Shown here in pieces: positions 19,365-30,260 of a stretch of 64,000 nt of DNA. The position numbers and the translations under genes are program-made. The notes under the pieces were generated by a model. That model made no database searches, was not told where the DNA came from, and saw nothing but the letters and a program-made list of their open reading frames with translations. Position 1 is the stretch's first letter; each line of letters starts with the position of its first letter. The stretch is from Trichobilharzia szidati (Eukaryota > Platyhelminthes > Trematoda > Strigeidida > Schistosomatidae), in contig OX235272.1 of the NCBI GenBank assembly GCA_944472155.2, positions 15,732,354 to 15,796,353 of the forward strand. Direction: 5' to 3'.

Positions 19365-21180
19365 TTATTTAGGATAGTAGGCTATATGCCTGTGTTAATC
19401 CTTTCGACTTGTTACCTACAGGAGGTCCAGTCTCGCCTTGAATGAATCAACGGGTGGCGCTGATACGACGTGTTCCGGTAGGGAGTTCCAATGGTTCACA
19501 ATCCGATGCGAAAAACGGATCTCTAGACGCAGACGATTCGACCGTGGTTTTTGAACCTTGAGGTGATGTCCTCGCAATTGGTTGGTGGTAGAAGGAAGAA
19601 ATAAATTAGATAAATTAGCTCCAAAATCATTTCATAGGATATGGTATGCTAGTATTAGGTCACCCCTAAGTCGTCTGTATGACAGTGGAGATAAACCCAG
19701 TCGACTTAACTTCTCCTCATATGAGAGAGTTGAGAAACCCTTTATTAGCTTAGTTCTTAATCTTCGCACCCTTTCTAATAAGTCTGTTTCGTATTTGAAA
19801 CACGGGCTCACTGCTTGGATCCCATATTCCAAATGAGGTCTGATATAAGTCGGATATAATATACGAAATATTTCAGCGTCAAAATTCGCAAAAGCCTTGC
19901 GTATGGCTCATAATATTCGAAAACCCTTAGTGACTGCAGCTCTACAGTTTGTTGCTGTTTTCAAGTCATGCTGCACAACCACTCCCAAGTCCTTGTACTC
20001 AGTGACCACTGGGAGAGCAATGCCATTCATTGAGTGATTGTGCACGTGACTATGAGATACATGCATAACTACACTCTTGCTTAAGTTAATCTCCAAGGCC
20101 CAGTGCTTACAGCAATCACTTAGCAAGTTTAAATCTTCCTGCAAAGCAAGTTGGTCACTGTCATCGTGTAAAGCCCTCCATATCTTGATGTCATCAGCAA
20201 ACAGTTAGTAGGACGACTTAACTACCGATGGAATCTCATTAACATAAATCAGGAAAAGAAGTGGGCCTAGAATTGTACCCTGAGGAACGCCACTCTTAAC
20301 CGATTCCCATGTTTATAAAACCCCGTTAACTCGTACTCTTTGTCTTCTGTCCTTTAGAAAGACTTGAATCCAGTCGGCAACCGCTTTATTGATTCCCAGA
20401 CTACCTAACTTTACCAGAAGACCTGAATGAGAAACTCTGTCAAACGCCTTGCTAAGGTCGATGAATATGGCATCCACCGGTATATTAGCATCAGCTGAGG
20501 TTGCCCAACTTTCTCTGGACAAAAGAAGGTTGGTCAAGCAAGAATGACCTGCTCTAAAACCATGCTGTTCCACAGCGAAAAGTTTGTTCCCTTCAATGAA
20601 CTGAATGATAGCATCACGAATTATTCTTTCTGGTAGTTTAACAACAATACTGGTTAAACTAACAGAACGATAGTTCTGAACTAAGTTTCTAGACCTGTTT
20701 TGAAGACCGGACTAATGATGGCATCTTTCCAGTCTCTTGGAGATTTAGACTGGTCCAGAGACATATTGAAGATTACCGACAATGGCTCGGCTATGTTTTC
20801 AGCCAATGCTGTTAATATACGTGGGTGGAGTTCATCAGCGCCACTGGACTCACCAGGATTGAGCCTCAGAAGCCACTTTAGGAAAGTGTCTTTTCCAATG
20901 TATAAGGGTGCCATTTTCAAGTTACCTTCTGGAAAAGTTACAAAGCTGGTATCAATATTATCAGAGAATAATTGACTAAAGTGCTTGGACAAAGCCTCAG
21001 CCTTAGTCAAGTTATCCTCAGCCATGTTTGTCTGGTCATCTTCAAACATAAGAGGTGGGATAGCATCCATCTTACGTGTTCTTCTCTTGATATATGAGAA
21101 GAGCCTTTTTGGGCAGCCTGGTGAACTTTTAACTAACTGGGTTTCGTAAGCTATCCTTCACTGGTGAATCAAAGTTTTAC
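19365..21180 (-). mobile_element. CR1-type LINE (SR1-like) fragment
   Basis: On the minus strand a CR1-clade reverse transcriptase runs from about 21180 to 19380. The translation covers GESSGADELHPRILTAL, then SLDQSKSPRDWKDAIISPVF, then EQHGFRAGHSCLTNLLLSRE, AIFIDLSKAFDRVSHS (motif A), [20 protein letters not shown] (motif B), LFADDIKI (motif C), LEINLSKSVVM and EYKDLGVVVQHDL. The C-terminal LRTKLIKG and LGLSPLSYRRLRGDLI follow. It needs one frameshift near 20650-20690 and has stops near 20313 and 20200. The 5' endonuclease is absent. Confidence 0.85.
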
Positions 21181-22045
21181 ACTGGTTTCTGGTTCCACAG
21201 TATAAACCTCATTCATTACATATATGTTCATTCCAGGTGTTAGTTGATCCACAACGGAAAACTCAGTGTTGTTTTTCAATTGAGGACAAAATTAAGGATA
21301 GGCTGCCTACTATCTTCGATGATCTTCTTGACTGGGATGAACCGGATCAAGCGACAGACCATGGGGAATGAGAAGACGAACCCACGATAAAAAGGCTTAA
21401 ACGTGTCTTACGGGTCAAAAAAATATTTATTATTACTTTAAACCTGCCTTAGTAATCCAGTCTGCAACCAATGTTCTATTTACTTAATTGTATTTTCGTT
21501 CCCCATTCTTCATTCTTTCTTCCTTTCGTTCTTTACCTACACCCTTGCGTTATCGTCCTAATCATCATTTGCGACCTTGACCTGTACACAATCTGACCTG
21601 TTTTGTAATAATTTATGATATCCTTTGTGTATGACAAGTACGTGTGTGATCAGAATGTCCGATATGTGGTGTGCAAATACACTACACGTTTCAGATAAAC
21701 TACGTCTTCTTACCGTGTGAATTCATTCAGGCTGCTGCTTTACGCTCATGTTCTTATGCATGAACCATGTTGCTCATGCATTATGAATGAGGACTCGTCT
21801 AAGTCTTTCCAGCACATTATTGATTGTATCACTATTGCAAATATTTTTAATTCCTGACTGCATTCACAAAAATAATATTTAACCGATAATTATTCATAAC
21901 CCAAGCACCAGATATCTTAAGATCAGGAGACAGCACGTATACATACACATAAGTATACAAATATTAATAATGACTTTATTTTAAATAATACATTTGTACA
22001 CATAATATAGAATTCTACGCTGATTTTATTGCAAGGTATTTATTA
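21181..22045. other. Spacer with RTE and PLE scraps
   Basis: Bases 21236-21420 (plus) resemble the RTE block after motif A: gatccacaacggaaaactca, then a GCTGCCTACTATC stretch and gaatgagaagac. Bases 21600-21740 share the gtgtgatcaga and cgtcttcttacc pieces also seen at 12120-12220 and 26370-26440. That repeated flank is probably a PLE 3' end. Nothing was recognised from 21840 to 22045. Confidence 0.4.
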
Positions 22046-22056
22046 CATACGGCCAA

Positions 22057-23358
22057 ATGTATGAACAAATTCAAGGGACAGCTATGGGATCACCCATATC
22101 AGGATTGAATGCGGAAGCCGTCATGCAAAGACTGGAAAACATAATTCTGCCAAAGATCAAACCGAAAATTTGGATACGCTACATAGATGATACATTCGTG
22201 ATAATCAAAAGAGAAAACTTAGACAATACCCACAACATAATAAACAACACCTTCAACGACATCAAATTTACAAGAGAAGAAGAATATGAAAACAAAATCC
22301 CATTTTTAGACGTCTTAATCAAACGAACAACTACAGGAAAATTAGAAACCCAAGTATACAGAAAACCAACGCACACGGATTAAATACTAAATTACAACAG
22401 TAACAACCCAACATCATACAAAATTAGCTGCATACGTACATTGTTCAAGAGACCCAGGACTCATTGCAGCACTCCCGCCTTGAGGAAAATTGAAGAAAAT
22501 CATCTTATAGACGTCTTCCAAAGAAATGGATACCCACGAAACTTCATCAAAAGACATCTACCCCCAGCTCAACCAACCAAATCAAAGGCCACCAGCGAAA
22601 ACACAAAGAAAGTCGTCCTACCATATATAAAAAATATCTCCGAAATCACTGCAAGACTATTCAAACTTTTTGGAATCGATGTCGCTCATAAACCAACAAA
22701 GTCACTACACTCAGTTCTATGTAAACCAAAGGAATCATCGGCAAAAGAAGACAAAACTAACGTCATCTACAAGATAAGTTGCAACGACTGCGACAAACAT
22801 TACATTGGTCAAAGTGGACGCCCTCTTCGTCTTCGCATTCACGAACACAAACTAGCTGTCAAAAGACACGACATACACTCCCTCATATCACTACATGCAG
22901 ACAACCACGGGCACCAATTCGACTGGGACAATGTTCAAATCTTAGACAAAGGGAACTGCAAAAATGCCAGAGAATTCCTAGAGGCCTGGTATTCAAATGA
23001 ATCAGCAATCAATAGACACATAGAGATTGACAAAATATACCAATCCATACGAAGAAATTCACACAAAAACAAAGTCAAACTTCAGGTCAAGGAAACAGTC
23101 AACACCAAAACAAGTGAACTAGAAAGTGAGAAGTCACACAAAAACAACCAATCACGTTCAAGGCTAGCAGAAGGAATGACTAACGACATTCAGACCAAAG
23201 AAGCAGCCAGCACCGAGACAAGCAAACTAGAGGGTGAAATGTCACACGAAAACAACCAATCACATTCAGGGTTACTAGAAGAGATGACTAATAAACTCAT
23301 AGAGAATTTTAAAAGCTCACTTCACATCGAAGTATGCGCTGAAGATGTTGCTCAGTAG
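22057..23358 (+). pseudogene. PLE F5 reverse transcriptase/endonuclease, one in-frame TAA
   Basis: The single frame starts in RT motif B (GTAMGSPISGLNAEAVMQRL), passes motif C (IRYIDDTFVII with the Asp pair), then IPFLDVLIKR and VYRKPTHTD. There the codon at 22381-22383 is TAA. The paralogue at 42838 has CAG/CAA-type Gln at this site (HTDQILNY). Beyond it the frame is open for 325 codons: LFKRPRTHCST, DVFQRNGYPRNFIKRHLPP, VIYKISCNDCDKHYIGQSGR, LRLRIHEHKLAVKRHD, then a Ser/Glu/Asn-rich tail with a twofold repeat (SHKNNQS and SHENNQS). The stop TAG is at 23356-23358. Confidence 0.85.
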
Positions 23359-23372
23359 AGCAATGAAAGCTT
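23313..23372 (+). ncRNA. Hammerhead-like motif overlapping the PLE F5 stop codon
   Basis: AAGCT (23313-23317) and AGCTT (23368-23372) form stem III with C at the cleavage position. An ACTTC/GAAGT hairpin and a 5-nt linker follow. Then come CTGAAGA (23339-23345), stem II TTGCTC (23348-23353) with GAGCAA (23358-23363), and GAAA (23365-23368). The ORF stop TAG spans the AGTA loop. Compared with the copies at 39957-40019 and 43667-43729, both strands of stem II changed together. Confidence 0.7.
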
Positions 23373-23439
23373 CGCAACCAAACCATCCAGCTCAGAGAAC
23401 ACAACCACACCAAAAAGTTATTTATTGCTAGAGATAAGA

Positions 23440-24135
23440 CCAGTAGTTCAGCGAAGTGTCTCTTTTAGGCGAATTCATTTTCAGAGCTGTAAAGCAGCAA
23501 ATATATATGTATATGTACACTGAATTTGTGAAATGAAGATACAATTGGTTTGGGTTATTGTAACGCAGGTAGCGAAAATTAGTCAGTTTTTGGTGGAGTT
23601 ATGCAATACAAAAAGCGTTCATAGGAATTGGATATTGATACAGGAGAGTAGTAACAATAGTGAAGAGTTGTCACAAACGATTGTTTCAGAAAATTTACGT
23701 AATAACATGAATAGTGTGATGAAAGAGCTGTGCTCAGGGTGTACATGGAAACAACTTGAAATACGGAGTTACGTAAGAGTTTTGAAGGAATACAAGAGTT
23801 TTAAGTAGTTAGAAAAAGTCTAATCAACAAAGTTGTTACCATGACAGTAGAAGTGATTGGAAAATTTTCTTTAGTATGCACAGTTCTGGTTCTTCTAACT
23901 GAATGGCTAAGGCTTCTGCAAAGCAAAGAAGACGGAAACGCATTGTCTTTGGCAGGTTGTTCTTCACTTTGTAGATTACTTTGAAGCAGGAGGCGTTTGT
24001 TGAGTGAGATGGAATGACCAGTGTTGACGAGATGTTCGATTATTGCACTCCTTATGCGACCGCTACTTCCTTTCTGCAGCCACGCTAGATAGTGTTCTCG
24101 GACCAATTTTCGACAGGATGCGCGTCAAACGATGG
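23440..24135 (-). mobile_element. Second PLE F3 copy, frameshifted
   Basis: The minus strand carries the F3 endonuclease C-terminal half: REHYLAWLQKGSSGRIRSAI, then IEHLVNTGHSIS. Then a frameshift breaks the FKVIYKVKNNL block, with the RFRLLCFAEALAIQ-type region in another frame. The 3' flank (23440-23800) matches 15235-15686. The left end abuts the F5 element's tail at about 23440-23455. It is more decayed than the copy at 15235-16215. Confidence 0.7.
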
Positions 24136-24522
24136 ATTTATTTATTTATTTATTTTTTGTAAAGAATCTTCAAGTTAAGTAATGATCAAAAAGATGTCAT
24201 TTGAATCAATAATAATCACTCCGAAGCATGCTTCAATCTTCACACAACCTTTTTATTTAATTTCCTCTGAACAATACATGACAGTAGATCAATACTTATT
24301 TGACAGATAGGCATGAGAACCGATTGACATTCATAGACATAATTGGATAATTTAAGCCCTATACAATGGAATGAAATGCGTGAATTTTAATGAATGACGA
24401 ATTAAGTATCCCGTAGGATTAAACAGGCCACTAATATTTATTTCTTGATCTCAGATACTGCTCATACACGCATAAAAATATTTTGGCTTATCTAACTTGT
24501 GGCGCTAAATAAAACTTTGACA
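24136..24522. other. AT-rich spacer
   Basis: Begins with a (ATTT)n run near 24135-24160. No gene or known repeat recognised. Confidence 0.3.
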
Positions 24523-25200
24523 GCTCAAAGACTTCGGTCAGCCATCAAACACACATTCTACGTCACCACATCTCTTTTTCTCACTTGCCGAACATTTTCG
24601 ATCCCTGTACCTACCATTAAAGGATGAAATTCTGTGGACTCTACTTCAAACTGTATCTGCAAGTTCACCTGCAGTTGCTGCGGTGACACGTATATAGGTA
24701 GAACCAATAGAATGTTCCAATGTGGTCGTCGAAAAGAACATGTTCCAAAATGGCTGCTAAATCACATAGAAAATCCCAATGCAATTAATCTGAATAGAAA
24801 TCCAGCATCATCCATTGCAAAGCACTTATTAATGTCAGTCAGGTTACAAAATCAATATTAATTAATGACTGTTTCACAATTGTTTAATCACATAACTCTA
24901 ATTCAAGGTTGGTCATTGAAGGTGATGGAAGCACTTTGGATTAATCACATACAGCCTAAACTGTGTGTGCAAAAAACAACAGACTTCAATGTTCGCCTAC
25001 CCTGGACTACATGACCTATCTAAATATGATTGGTCATTATATGCACTTTTGTGTTTTTATTTAACTGAGTAACTGTCATGAACTTTATTTTATTATTGTT
25101 AACCATGTTAGTTGTAAAGCGTTGTAAAGAAACTACGAAATGACGATATCATCTCGCGAAGTTTGTCTTCTTAATGCCTTATTCAAATTTATCAAAGGGA
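24523..25200 (+). mobile_element. PLE F1 endonuclease copy
   Basis: After gacagctcaaagacttcggt (shared with 6187-6345) comes a short frame (24634-24861): DSTSNCICKFTCSCCGDTYI, then GRTNRMFQC...KEHVPKWLL, then NPASSIAKHLL. The C-terminus continues in another frame (WINHIQPKLCVQK, LPWTT near 24930-25010). The 3' flank has the atgacgatatcatctcgcga motif common to all F1 copies. One Cys insertion (SCCGD) and frameshifts make it nonfunctional. Confidence 0.75.
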
Positions 25201-25660
25201 CTAATTGTTTTAAAAAACTTATACTGTCTTAATTATACCTTTATCCTACCTAATTCTATCTCTTATTGTTGACAGCAAGTGAGTGGATGATTTTACACGC
25301 TTGGTTCCCTTGATAAAACAAGAAAGATCAAATTCCCAGTATAAAATTATATCATTCCATCTAAGAGATTCTCATCAGCTGCAAACTGCATGAAATTACA
25401 ATCGTTATAAGAGAATGAAAATAAGATACTTTAATGTTTATATGGTAGTAAAGATAGTGTTATGAAGCTGACGTATCCGAAATGTAGGGACAACAACTTT
25501 GAGTTTGAGTTACCATTAATTTATGTGCTTTCAAAATGGAAAAGGAGGGAGGAAGACGAGAAGACAGAAAGCAGACAAGTCTAACAAACAGTGTTAGCTT
25601 GCAGATACACATATCAACTCAAGAAGGTTATAGTTCATAATAATAACAATAATAATAATA
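25201..25660. other. PLE-tail-like spacer
   Basis: Bases 25340-25400 on the minus strand contain gcagctgatgagaatc, then an ATCT-CTT-AGAT hairpin and ggaatgat. This is a weak relative of the F4 hammerhead region. The rest is unassigned. An (AATAAT)n run is at 25640-25663. Confidence 0.35.
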
Positions 25661-25860
25661 TTTATAAAATTATATTTGTCAAGTCTCAGCGAGATTGAAA
25701 TGATTAATTCCAACGTTTCGTTCCGCAATCTGGTCCGAACTTCTTCAGGGAAATTAATCGAAATTAACATAACAGAGGTTTATATATAAAAGGAACAACT
25801 CTTGTTTTTAAACTTTGTCTAATCGTGAGTCATGCAACAGGTATCAACATGTATAATAAA
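25661..25860 (-). repeat. PLE F7 terminal-repeat segment
   Basis: The minus-strand segment matches the arms at 4823-5018 and 5632-5830 through the hammerhead region and the stretch ahead of it (cctctgttatgttaattt). A diverged partial repeat of the same upstream part follows at 25875-25975. This solo terminal segment lies immediately left of an unrelated PLE endonuclease. Confidence 0.7.
25713..25770 (-). ncRNA. Hammerhead-like motif, third PLE F7 copy
   Basis: Same order as 5719-5776: ATGT, a TAAT-TTCG-ATTA hairpin, CTGAAGA, stem II, GAAAC, ACGT. Stem II here has one G-G mismatch (GTTCGG against CGGAAC), so this copy is partly decayed. Confidence 0.5.
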
Positions 25861-25985
25861 TAAATAAATAAAATAGTATGTTTATATATAAAAGTGCATC
25901 TCTTGTTTTTAAATTGTTTGTCCTGTCATGTGAATCAAGAAACAGCTATCAATAGGTATAATAAACAAAACAAAAATTTTTTTAT

Positions 25986-26460
25986 ATGAGGAGTAATCGC
26001 GCGTTGCATATCCCAAAGTGGTTAGAAAAACAAGTGAATTGTGACAAGCCAATAGATGCAGGTGTCAGACTACCAACTTCGTCTATAGCTAAACATTTAA
26101 TCGAGATGAACCATAAGGTTGGTGTTAACTCAGCCATTAAGGTCATCTATAAAAACGGTCAAGGACGTTTACTGAAATACGCTGAGGCTATAGCCATCCA
26201 TAAACTTAAGCCCCCCTTGTGTATTCAAAAACAGTTTGTTATTACTCTTAAACTACCTTGGTAATCCTTATTTGATTGGATTACCAAACGTTTGTGTGAA
26301 TTATTCTTAATTCTTTTTTTTGTCACCTTGTTTAATTTAACTTTTCCAAATATATTGACTTGACAAGTAAATGTGTGATCAGATTGTTCGAAATGTATAG
26401 CACAAATACATCACATTTTTCAGATAATCTCCGTCTTCTAATAATGCTATCCAAATTTAT
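25986..26460 (+). mobile_element. PLE endonuclease C-terminal fragment with 3' flank
   Basis: Frame 25986-26264 reads HIPKWLEKQVNC, then LPTSSIAKHLIEMNHKVGVN, KVIYKNGQGRLLKYAEAIAI, KLKPPLCIQKQF and LKLPW, followed by stop. This is the second half of the PLE endonuclease. The YIG half is missing, and the codons before 25986 are not PLE. The 3' flank includes gtgtgatcagattgttcgaa and ctccgtcttctaata, shared with 12120-12220 and 21640-21730. Confidence 0.75.
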
Positions 26461-26479
26461 AAAAAGGACTAACTGTTTT

Positions 26480-28840
26480 AAATATTTGAACTGTGATCAA
26501 AATTTGACCTCAGTCTACTTTTGTTAAAATATATGTGTATATGCCGTATCAATGGTGTGTGTGTATGTGTGTGTGTGGGGGGGGGGAACAGTCATAAAAA
26601 CATTTGTTATTCTCATATGAGCTGTGATCAAGATTTGACCGGATAGTTACAAAATAATTGAGATTTTTTACAAATATACTATAATTTTATAAATTTGTTA
26701 TTCTCTCCAATAAGAAGACGTAGACAATCGGGAATTTGACCAAGTGTGACTAGTTGTTGATACATATCCAATTTATTTATTAGTCAGGATTTGCCATGCA
26801 TCAGCTAAGATCACACCTTCACGTCTGTTCAAACTGTTGGGATTCACCCATATATGTAGGGCTTCTGCAGTCAGTCTTTCTCTATATGAAACAAAACCTT
26901 TCTGTAAAACCTTTGTCTTATCAAAGTCGAGTTTTTATCCCGTTTCTATCGAATGCAGTGCAATCGCTGAGTCGTTTTATAGCTTCTTCAAGTCTGCAGA
27001 GGTCTTCGGAACTACCTTCAGACATTGTTTATGCTCTTTCACCCTTACATTTACCTGTCTGGAAGTTTCTCCTACATATACGGCGTTACAATCCCCACAA
27101 TTGATCTGGTATACACAATTCTGCTGGTTTTCTTGTTCTATTTTATCCTTAACCTTCACCAGTAATGAGCGTAAGGTGTTTGATGCACGAAAATACACTC
27201 GTATGTTATGGTCGTTAAGGATTCGCTTTATTTCGTCGGATGTTTCTTTGCGGTAAGGAATCACCGCTGTACTAACCCAATTCTTAGTATCAGGTTTTGA
27301 TTCATCCTTATCTTCACATTTTAAATATCTGTTTATGAAGGTTTTAGGATAATTAATTGATTCAAGAGTGGATTGAACCAATTTAAGTTCCTTGCCAATA
27401 TCTTCCTCCTCAGTAAATAGACGTTTGGCTCTGTTGATCAGATTCTTGGCCACAGTTACTTTGGTGATAAATGGGTGATCTGAATAGTAATCTAGGTATC
27501 TATCCGAATTTGTCGGCTTCCTGAAAATGTTTATTTTAAATTTCCCATCTAATTTTCCTTTTACTAAACAGTCCAGGAACGCCAACTCATTCTCATCGGA
27601 TTAAACCTCTTTGGAGAACTTGATAGTTTCTGACATATTGTTTATTAAGTGAAAAAGTTCATTTAACAAACGACGTTTGATTATGATGAAGGTATCATCT
27701 ACGTATCTTAACCATATCTTTGGAGGACAAGGGCATCTCATAATTGCATTTGTTTCTAATGAGTGCATAAACAGATTGGCGACTAGCGGAGATACTGGTG
27801 ATCCCACAGTAATGCCTCCTGTTTGACGATAAAGAACCCCTCTAAACGTAAATAACGTGGATCGAAGACACAATTCTAATACCTTCATAATTTCGTCGGG
27901 GTTTAAAGGACAACGACCACTGAGTTCGTCGTCAGCAATAAGTAAACTATGAATAATACTTAAAGAATCATTAACGGGAACATTCGTGAATAATGAATAA
28001 ACATCGAAACTTGCCATTGTTTCATCTTCTTTAATATTAGTCAAGTTTATTTTCCTCTTAAATTCATACGAATTCTTCACTCCATGCTCCACTTTCATTT
28101 CATATGGACTAAGAATTCGATAAATGTATTTAGAGAGTTTGTATGTTGGAGAATTAGTAAAATCCACTACTGGACGTAATGGAACTTCTGATTTGTGTAT
28201 TTTTGGTAAACCATAAAATCTACAGGGGCTGCAACTTTCTGGAGTCAGAGTAGACCAAAGTGATACACCGAGCTTCTCTTTTATTGACTGTAAGGTCTTG
28301 TTTGTTTCAGCCTTCAGCTTATTAATTATCGCTCTTGATTTATTCACGTTGAATTTTTCATAAGGTCCGTCATTAAGATGGTTAATGACCTTCTTTTCGT
28401 AATCTGCAGTGGTCATGACAACCGTGATATTGCCTTTATCTGCTCTTACAATTATAATTGACTTATCCTGTTGTAGGTGTCTTAATGCCAGTTGCTCGTT
28501 TTTATTTATATTCGGCGCATTTGGCTTCTGGTTCAGTAATACCCGCTGCAATTTTGTGTCTTATGACGTTTGCCTCTTCGGCTGTCACTGAATTTGACGG
28601 CGGTTCAATTGCTGCAGAATTTACAGAATAATCTGAAGTACATCATTTGCCGCAGTATTGCTGCGTATGAGGGGAGGAACAATTCTGTATAGTTTTTCTT
28701 CAACTCCGTTGAAAACCACACAGCGTATAGTGCGAAACTAATTAAATATGCTCTTGAGTTCATGTATTGATCATTTGATATAACTACACGATTTAAACTA
28801 TGTGAATTGCAGAAAAGTTTAAGCAATTGGTTGGGTGAAA
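26480..28840 (-). mobile_element. Nearly full PLE ORF copy (family F7)
   Basis: The longest PLE in the window (minus strand). It has upstream coding sequence in a second frame (about 28480-28640: TAEEANVIRHKIAAGITEPE), the full reverse transcriptase, linker, GIY-YIG endonuclease and 3' flank to about 26480 (gtcaaatcttgatcacagctc, here in part). The C-terminus matches the deletion derivative at 5030-5407, so both belong to one family whose terminal repeats carry the hammerhead motif. A (GT)n-(G)n tract at 26548-26587 lies in its 3' flank. Confidence 0.85.
26787..28551 (-). pseudogene. PLE F7 reverse transcriptase and endonuclease, single frame with three stops
   Basis: One continuous minus-strand frame holds SIIIVRADKGNITVVM, then FYGLPKIHKSEVPLRPVVDF (fingers), MASFDVYSLFTNVP (motif A), GGITVGSPVSPLVANLFMHS (motif B) and IWLRYVDDTFIIIKR (motif C). 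After an in-frame TAA at 27601-27603 it continues NELAFLDCLVKG, NIFRKPTNSDRYLDYYSDHP, FINRYLKCED, then CVYQINCGDCNAVYVGETSR (YVG in place of YIG) and VRVKEHK. Two further TAAs follow (about 26977 and 26926) before EALHIWVNPNSLNRREGVIL and the natural stop. Upstream there is one frameshift near 28500. Confidence 0.85.
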
Positions 28841-28939
28841 ATTCTGGTAGCCCAACGATTTAAGCAGGCCACCAGGTCAGAATAATCAAACTAGTATTCG
28901 CTCAGTAAACTGAAATCATTAACATGGATGGCTAATCAA

Positions 28940-29270
28940 TGAAATCAAAATGCGATTACCAAGGGAGTGAAATACAATCGATCAAACTGTTTTTGTTTGC
29001 CTAAGTTTAGTTTGAAACATTTGATTTCAACTGCTTCAGCGAATCGTCGAAGATTTGTTGTCCTTCCTCTGTAGTATTTCATGTCATGGAAGACTTGAAA
29101 ATCTTGACGAAATGCCTGGTATCTACAAGGTGTCTGGAAATTGCATTTTGTGAATATCTGCCTTACTTTAGGCATAACTTTTCTTGGAATATGCTGAGAA
29201 AACCAGAAAGAGGACCTCCTTTCTGACGTTTCAGTGTGGCTGCTACCGCAAGTGCACGTAAGTTTACAAA
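28940..29270 (-). mobile_element. PLE endonuclease C-terminal fragment (another family)
   Basis: Minus-strand translation shows TCGSSHTETSERRS, PRKVMPKVRQIF, a frameshifted RHLVDTRHFVKIFK and DMKYYRGRTTNLRRFAEAVE, then IKCFKLNLGKQKQF. This is the PLE endonuclease layout with the YIG replaced. It is more diverged than the other families and broken by at least two frameshifts. Confidence 0.65.
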
Positions 29271-29935
29271 CTCAATCTGCGATGAAATAAGCAGTCATGC
29301 ACCTCACTCTCATGTTATTTGACACTTTTCGGCTAGCGCTGGAATTCAGGATGTGGGTCTTTTGCAAGTTTGTGACCCATCATGTTGCTGTGTATGCATC
29401 CAACTAGATAATGGTATTACTACTGCGATAGGGTATTCAACACATACACACACACACACTGTTTCAAACGCTGACACGACTTCAAACTATTCACAAAGCT
29501 TAGGCTGTTTGCAACCTTTGTCAGTTAATAAAATGAATTGTAATATTATTTTATGTGTTATATCATATGAGGATCTATATTTAGCATATTAGTTCATTTA
29601 ATCTTCTATATAAATAATGCCTATTAAATAATGTAAGATGGATGTTTTGTCTGTCTATTGATTCTATCTATTATTAATTCACGCTATATTACGTTGTTAC
29701 CATTACTACCTTCATTACGTTGTGGTTAAGATGCTTTTGAATCAGTTTCTCCCCTCTCGTTGTATGTTCTCGTTATGGAGCTGTGATCAACATGGCCGCA
29801 TAGTTCGTGTGATTTAATGTCAAGCAAATAATTTCGGGATGATATAAAACTTTCAAAGTTTACTCTACCGTAGAGCAAAGTAATCAAGGTAATATTGTGT
29901 AGTTTCTGCTAATTATTACAAGTTTCATAGAGAGC
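29271..29935. other. Spacer with (CA)n
   Basis: No gene recognised. A short (AC)n tract is at 29441-29458. The open frame across it has no domain features. Confidence 0.3.
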
Positions 29936-30260
29936 TGACATCACTTAGAGAAACATTGGAAAACCAGGGAGTACTGGACTCTTCGGTGGTGTGCACCCAT
30001 TGGGGTTTGAACCTGGAACCTACTGGTTACTGACGAGCCCATAGACTATTTAAAACCGTGAATTCCAACTTCGGCCCAATCGTGATATGTAGCGCAACTG
30101 CCAGCCAATGTTGTCAGTGGGTAACTGTTATCTTATCTGACTTGGTTGATTTCGCTGGTTACAGCTTCTCCCTGGAACTCCAGATAACCTCCTGAATAGT
30201 GACAGTCGCTAATGAACATCGCAAACAAACTTTCAAGTGTTGGTCTGCAGGGATTTGACT
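29936..30260 (-). repeat. Hammerhead-type SINE, ribozyme part deleted
   Basis: On the minus strand the head has a ggttcaaaccccaat B box (near 30000). The 3' tail reads agtactccctggttttccaa, then gtgatgtcagctc, as in the SINE at 878-1064. Between B box and tail the hammerhead part is almost entirely missing. The 5' extension (30060-30255) matches other copies, including caaatccctgcagaccaaca at the far end. Confidence 0.65.

Larger units (their letters stand above)
22046..23455 (+). mobile_element. PLE (family F5), RT C-terminal half plus endonuclease, one stop from open
   Basis: A plus-strand PLE copy truncated within the reverse transcriptase. It keeps the palm C-terminal motifs, linker, GIY-YIG endonuclease and a hammerhead-like motif at the 3' end of the ORF. 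Other copies of this family lie at 39521-40065 and 42770-43800. Of all PLEs in the window this one has the best preserved C-terminal coding sequence. Confidence 0.85.

Noticed and set aside
29353..29592. 79-codon frame with His-Thr repeats
   Set aside because: The repeat is a translated (CA)n microsatellite, with nothing conserved around it.
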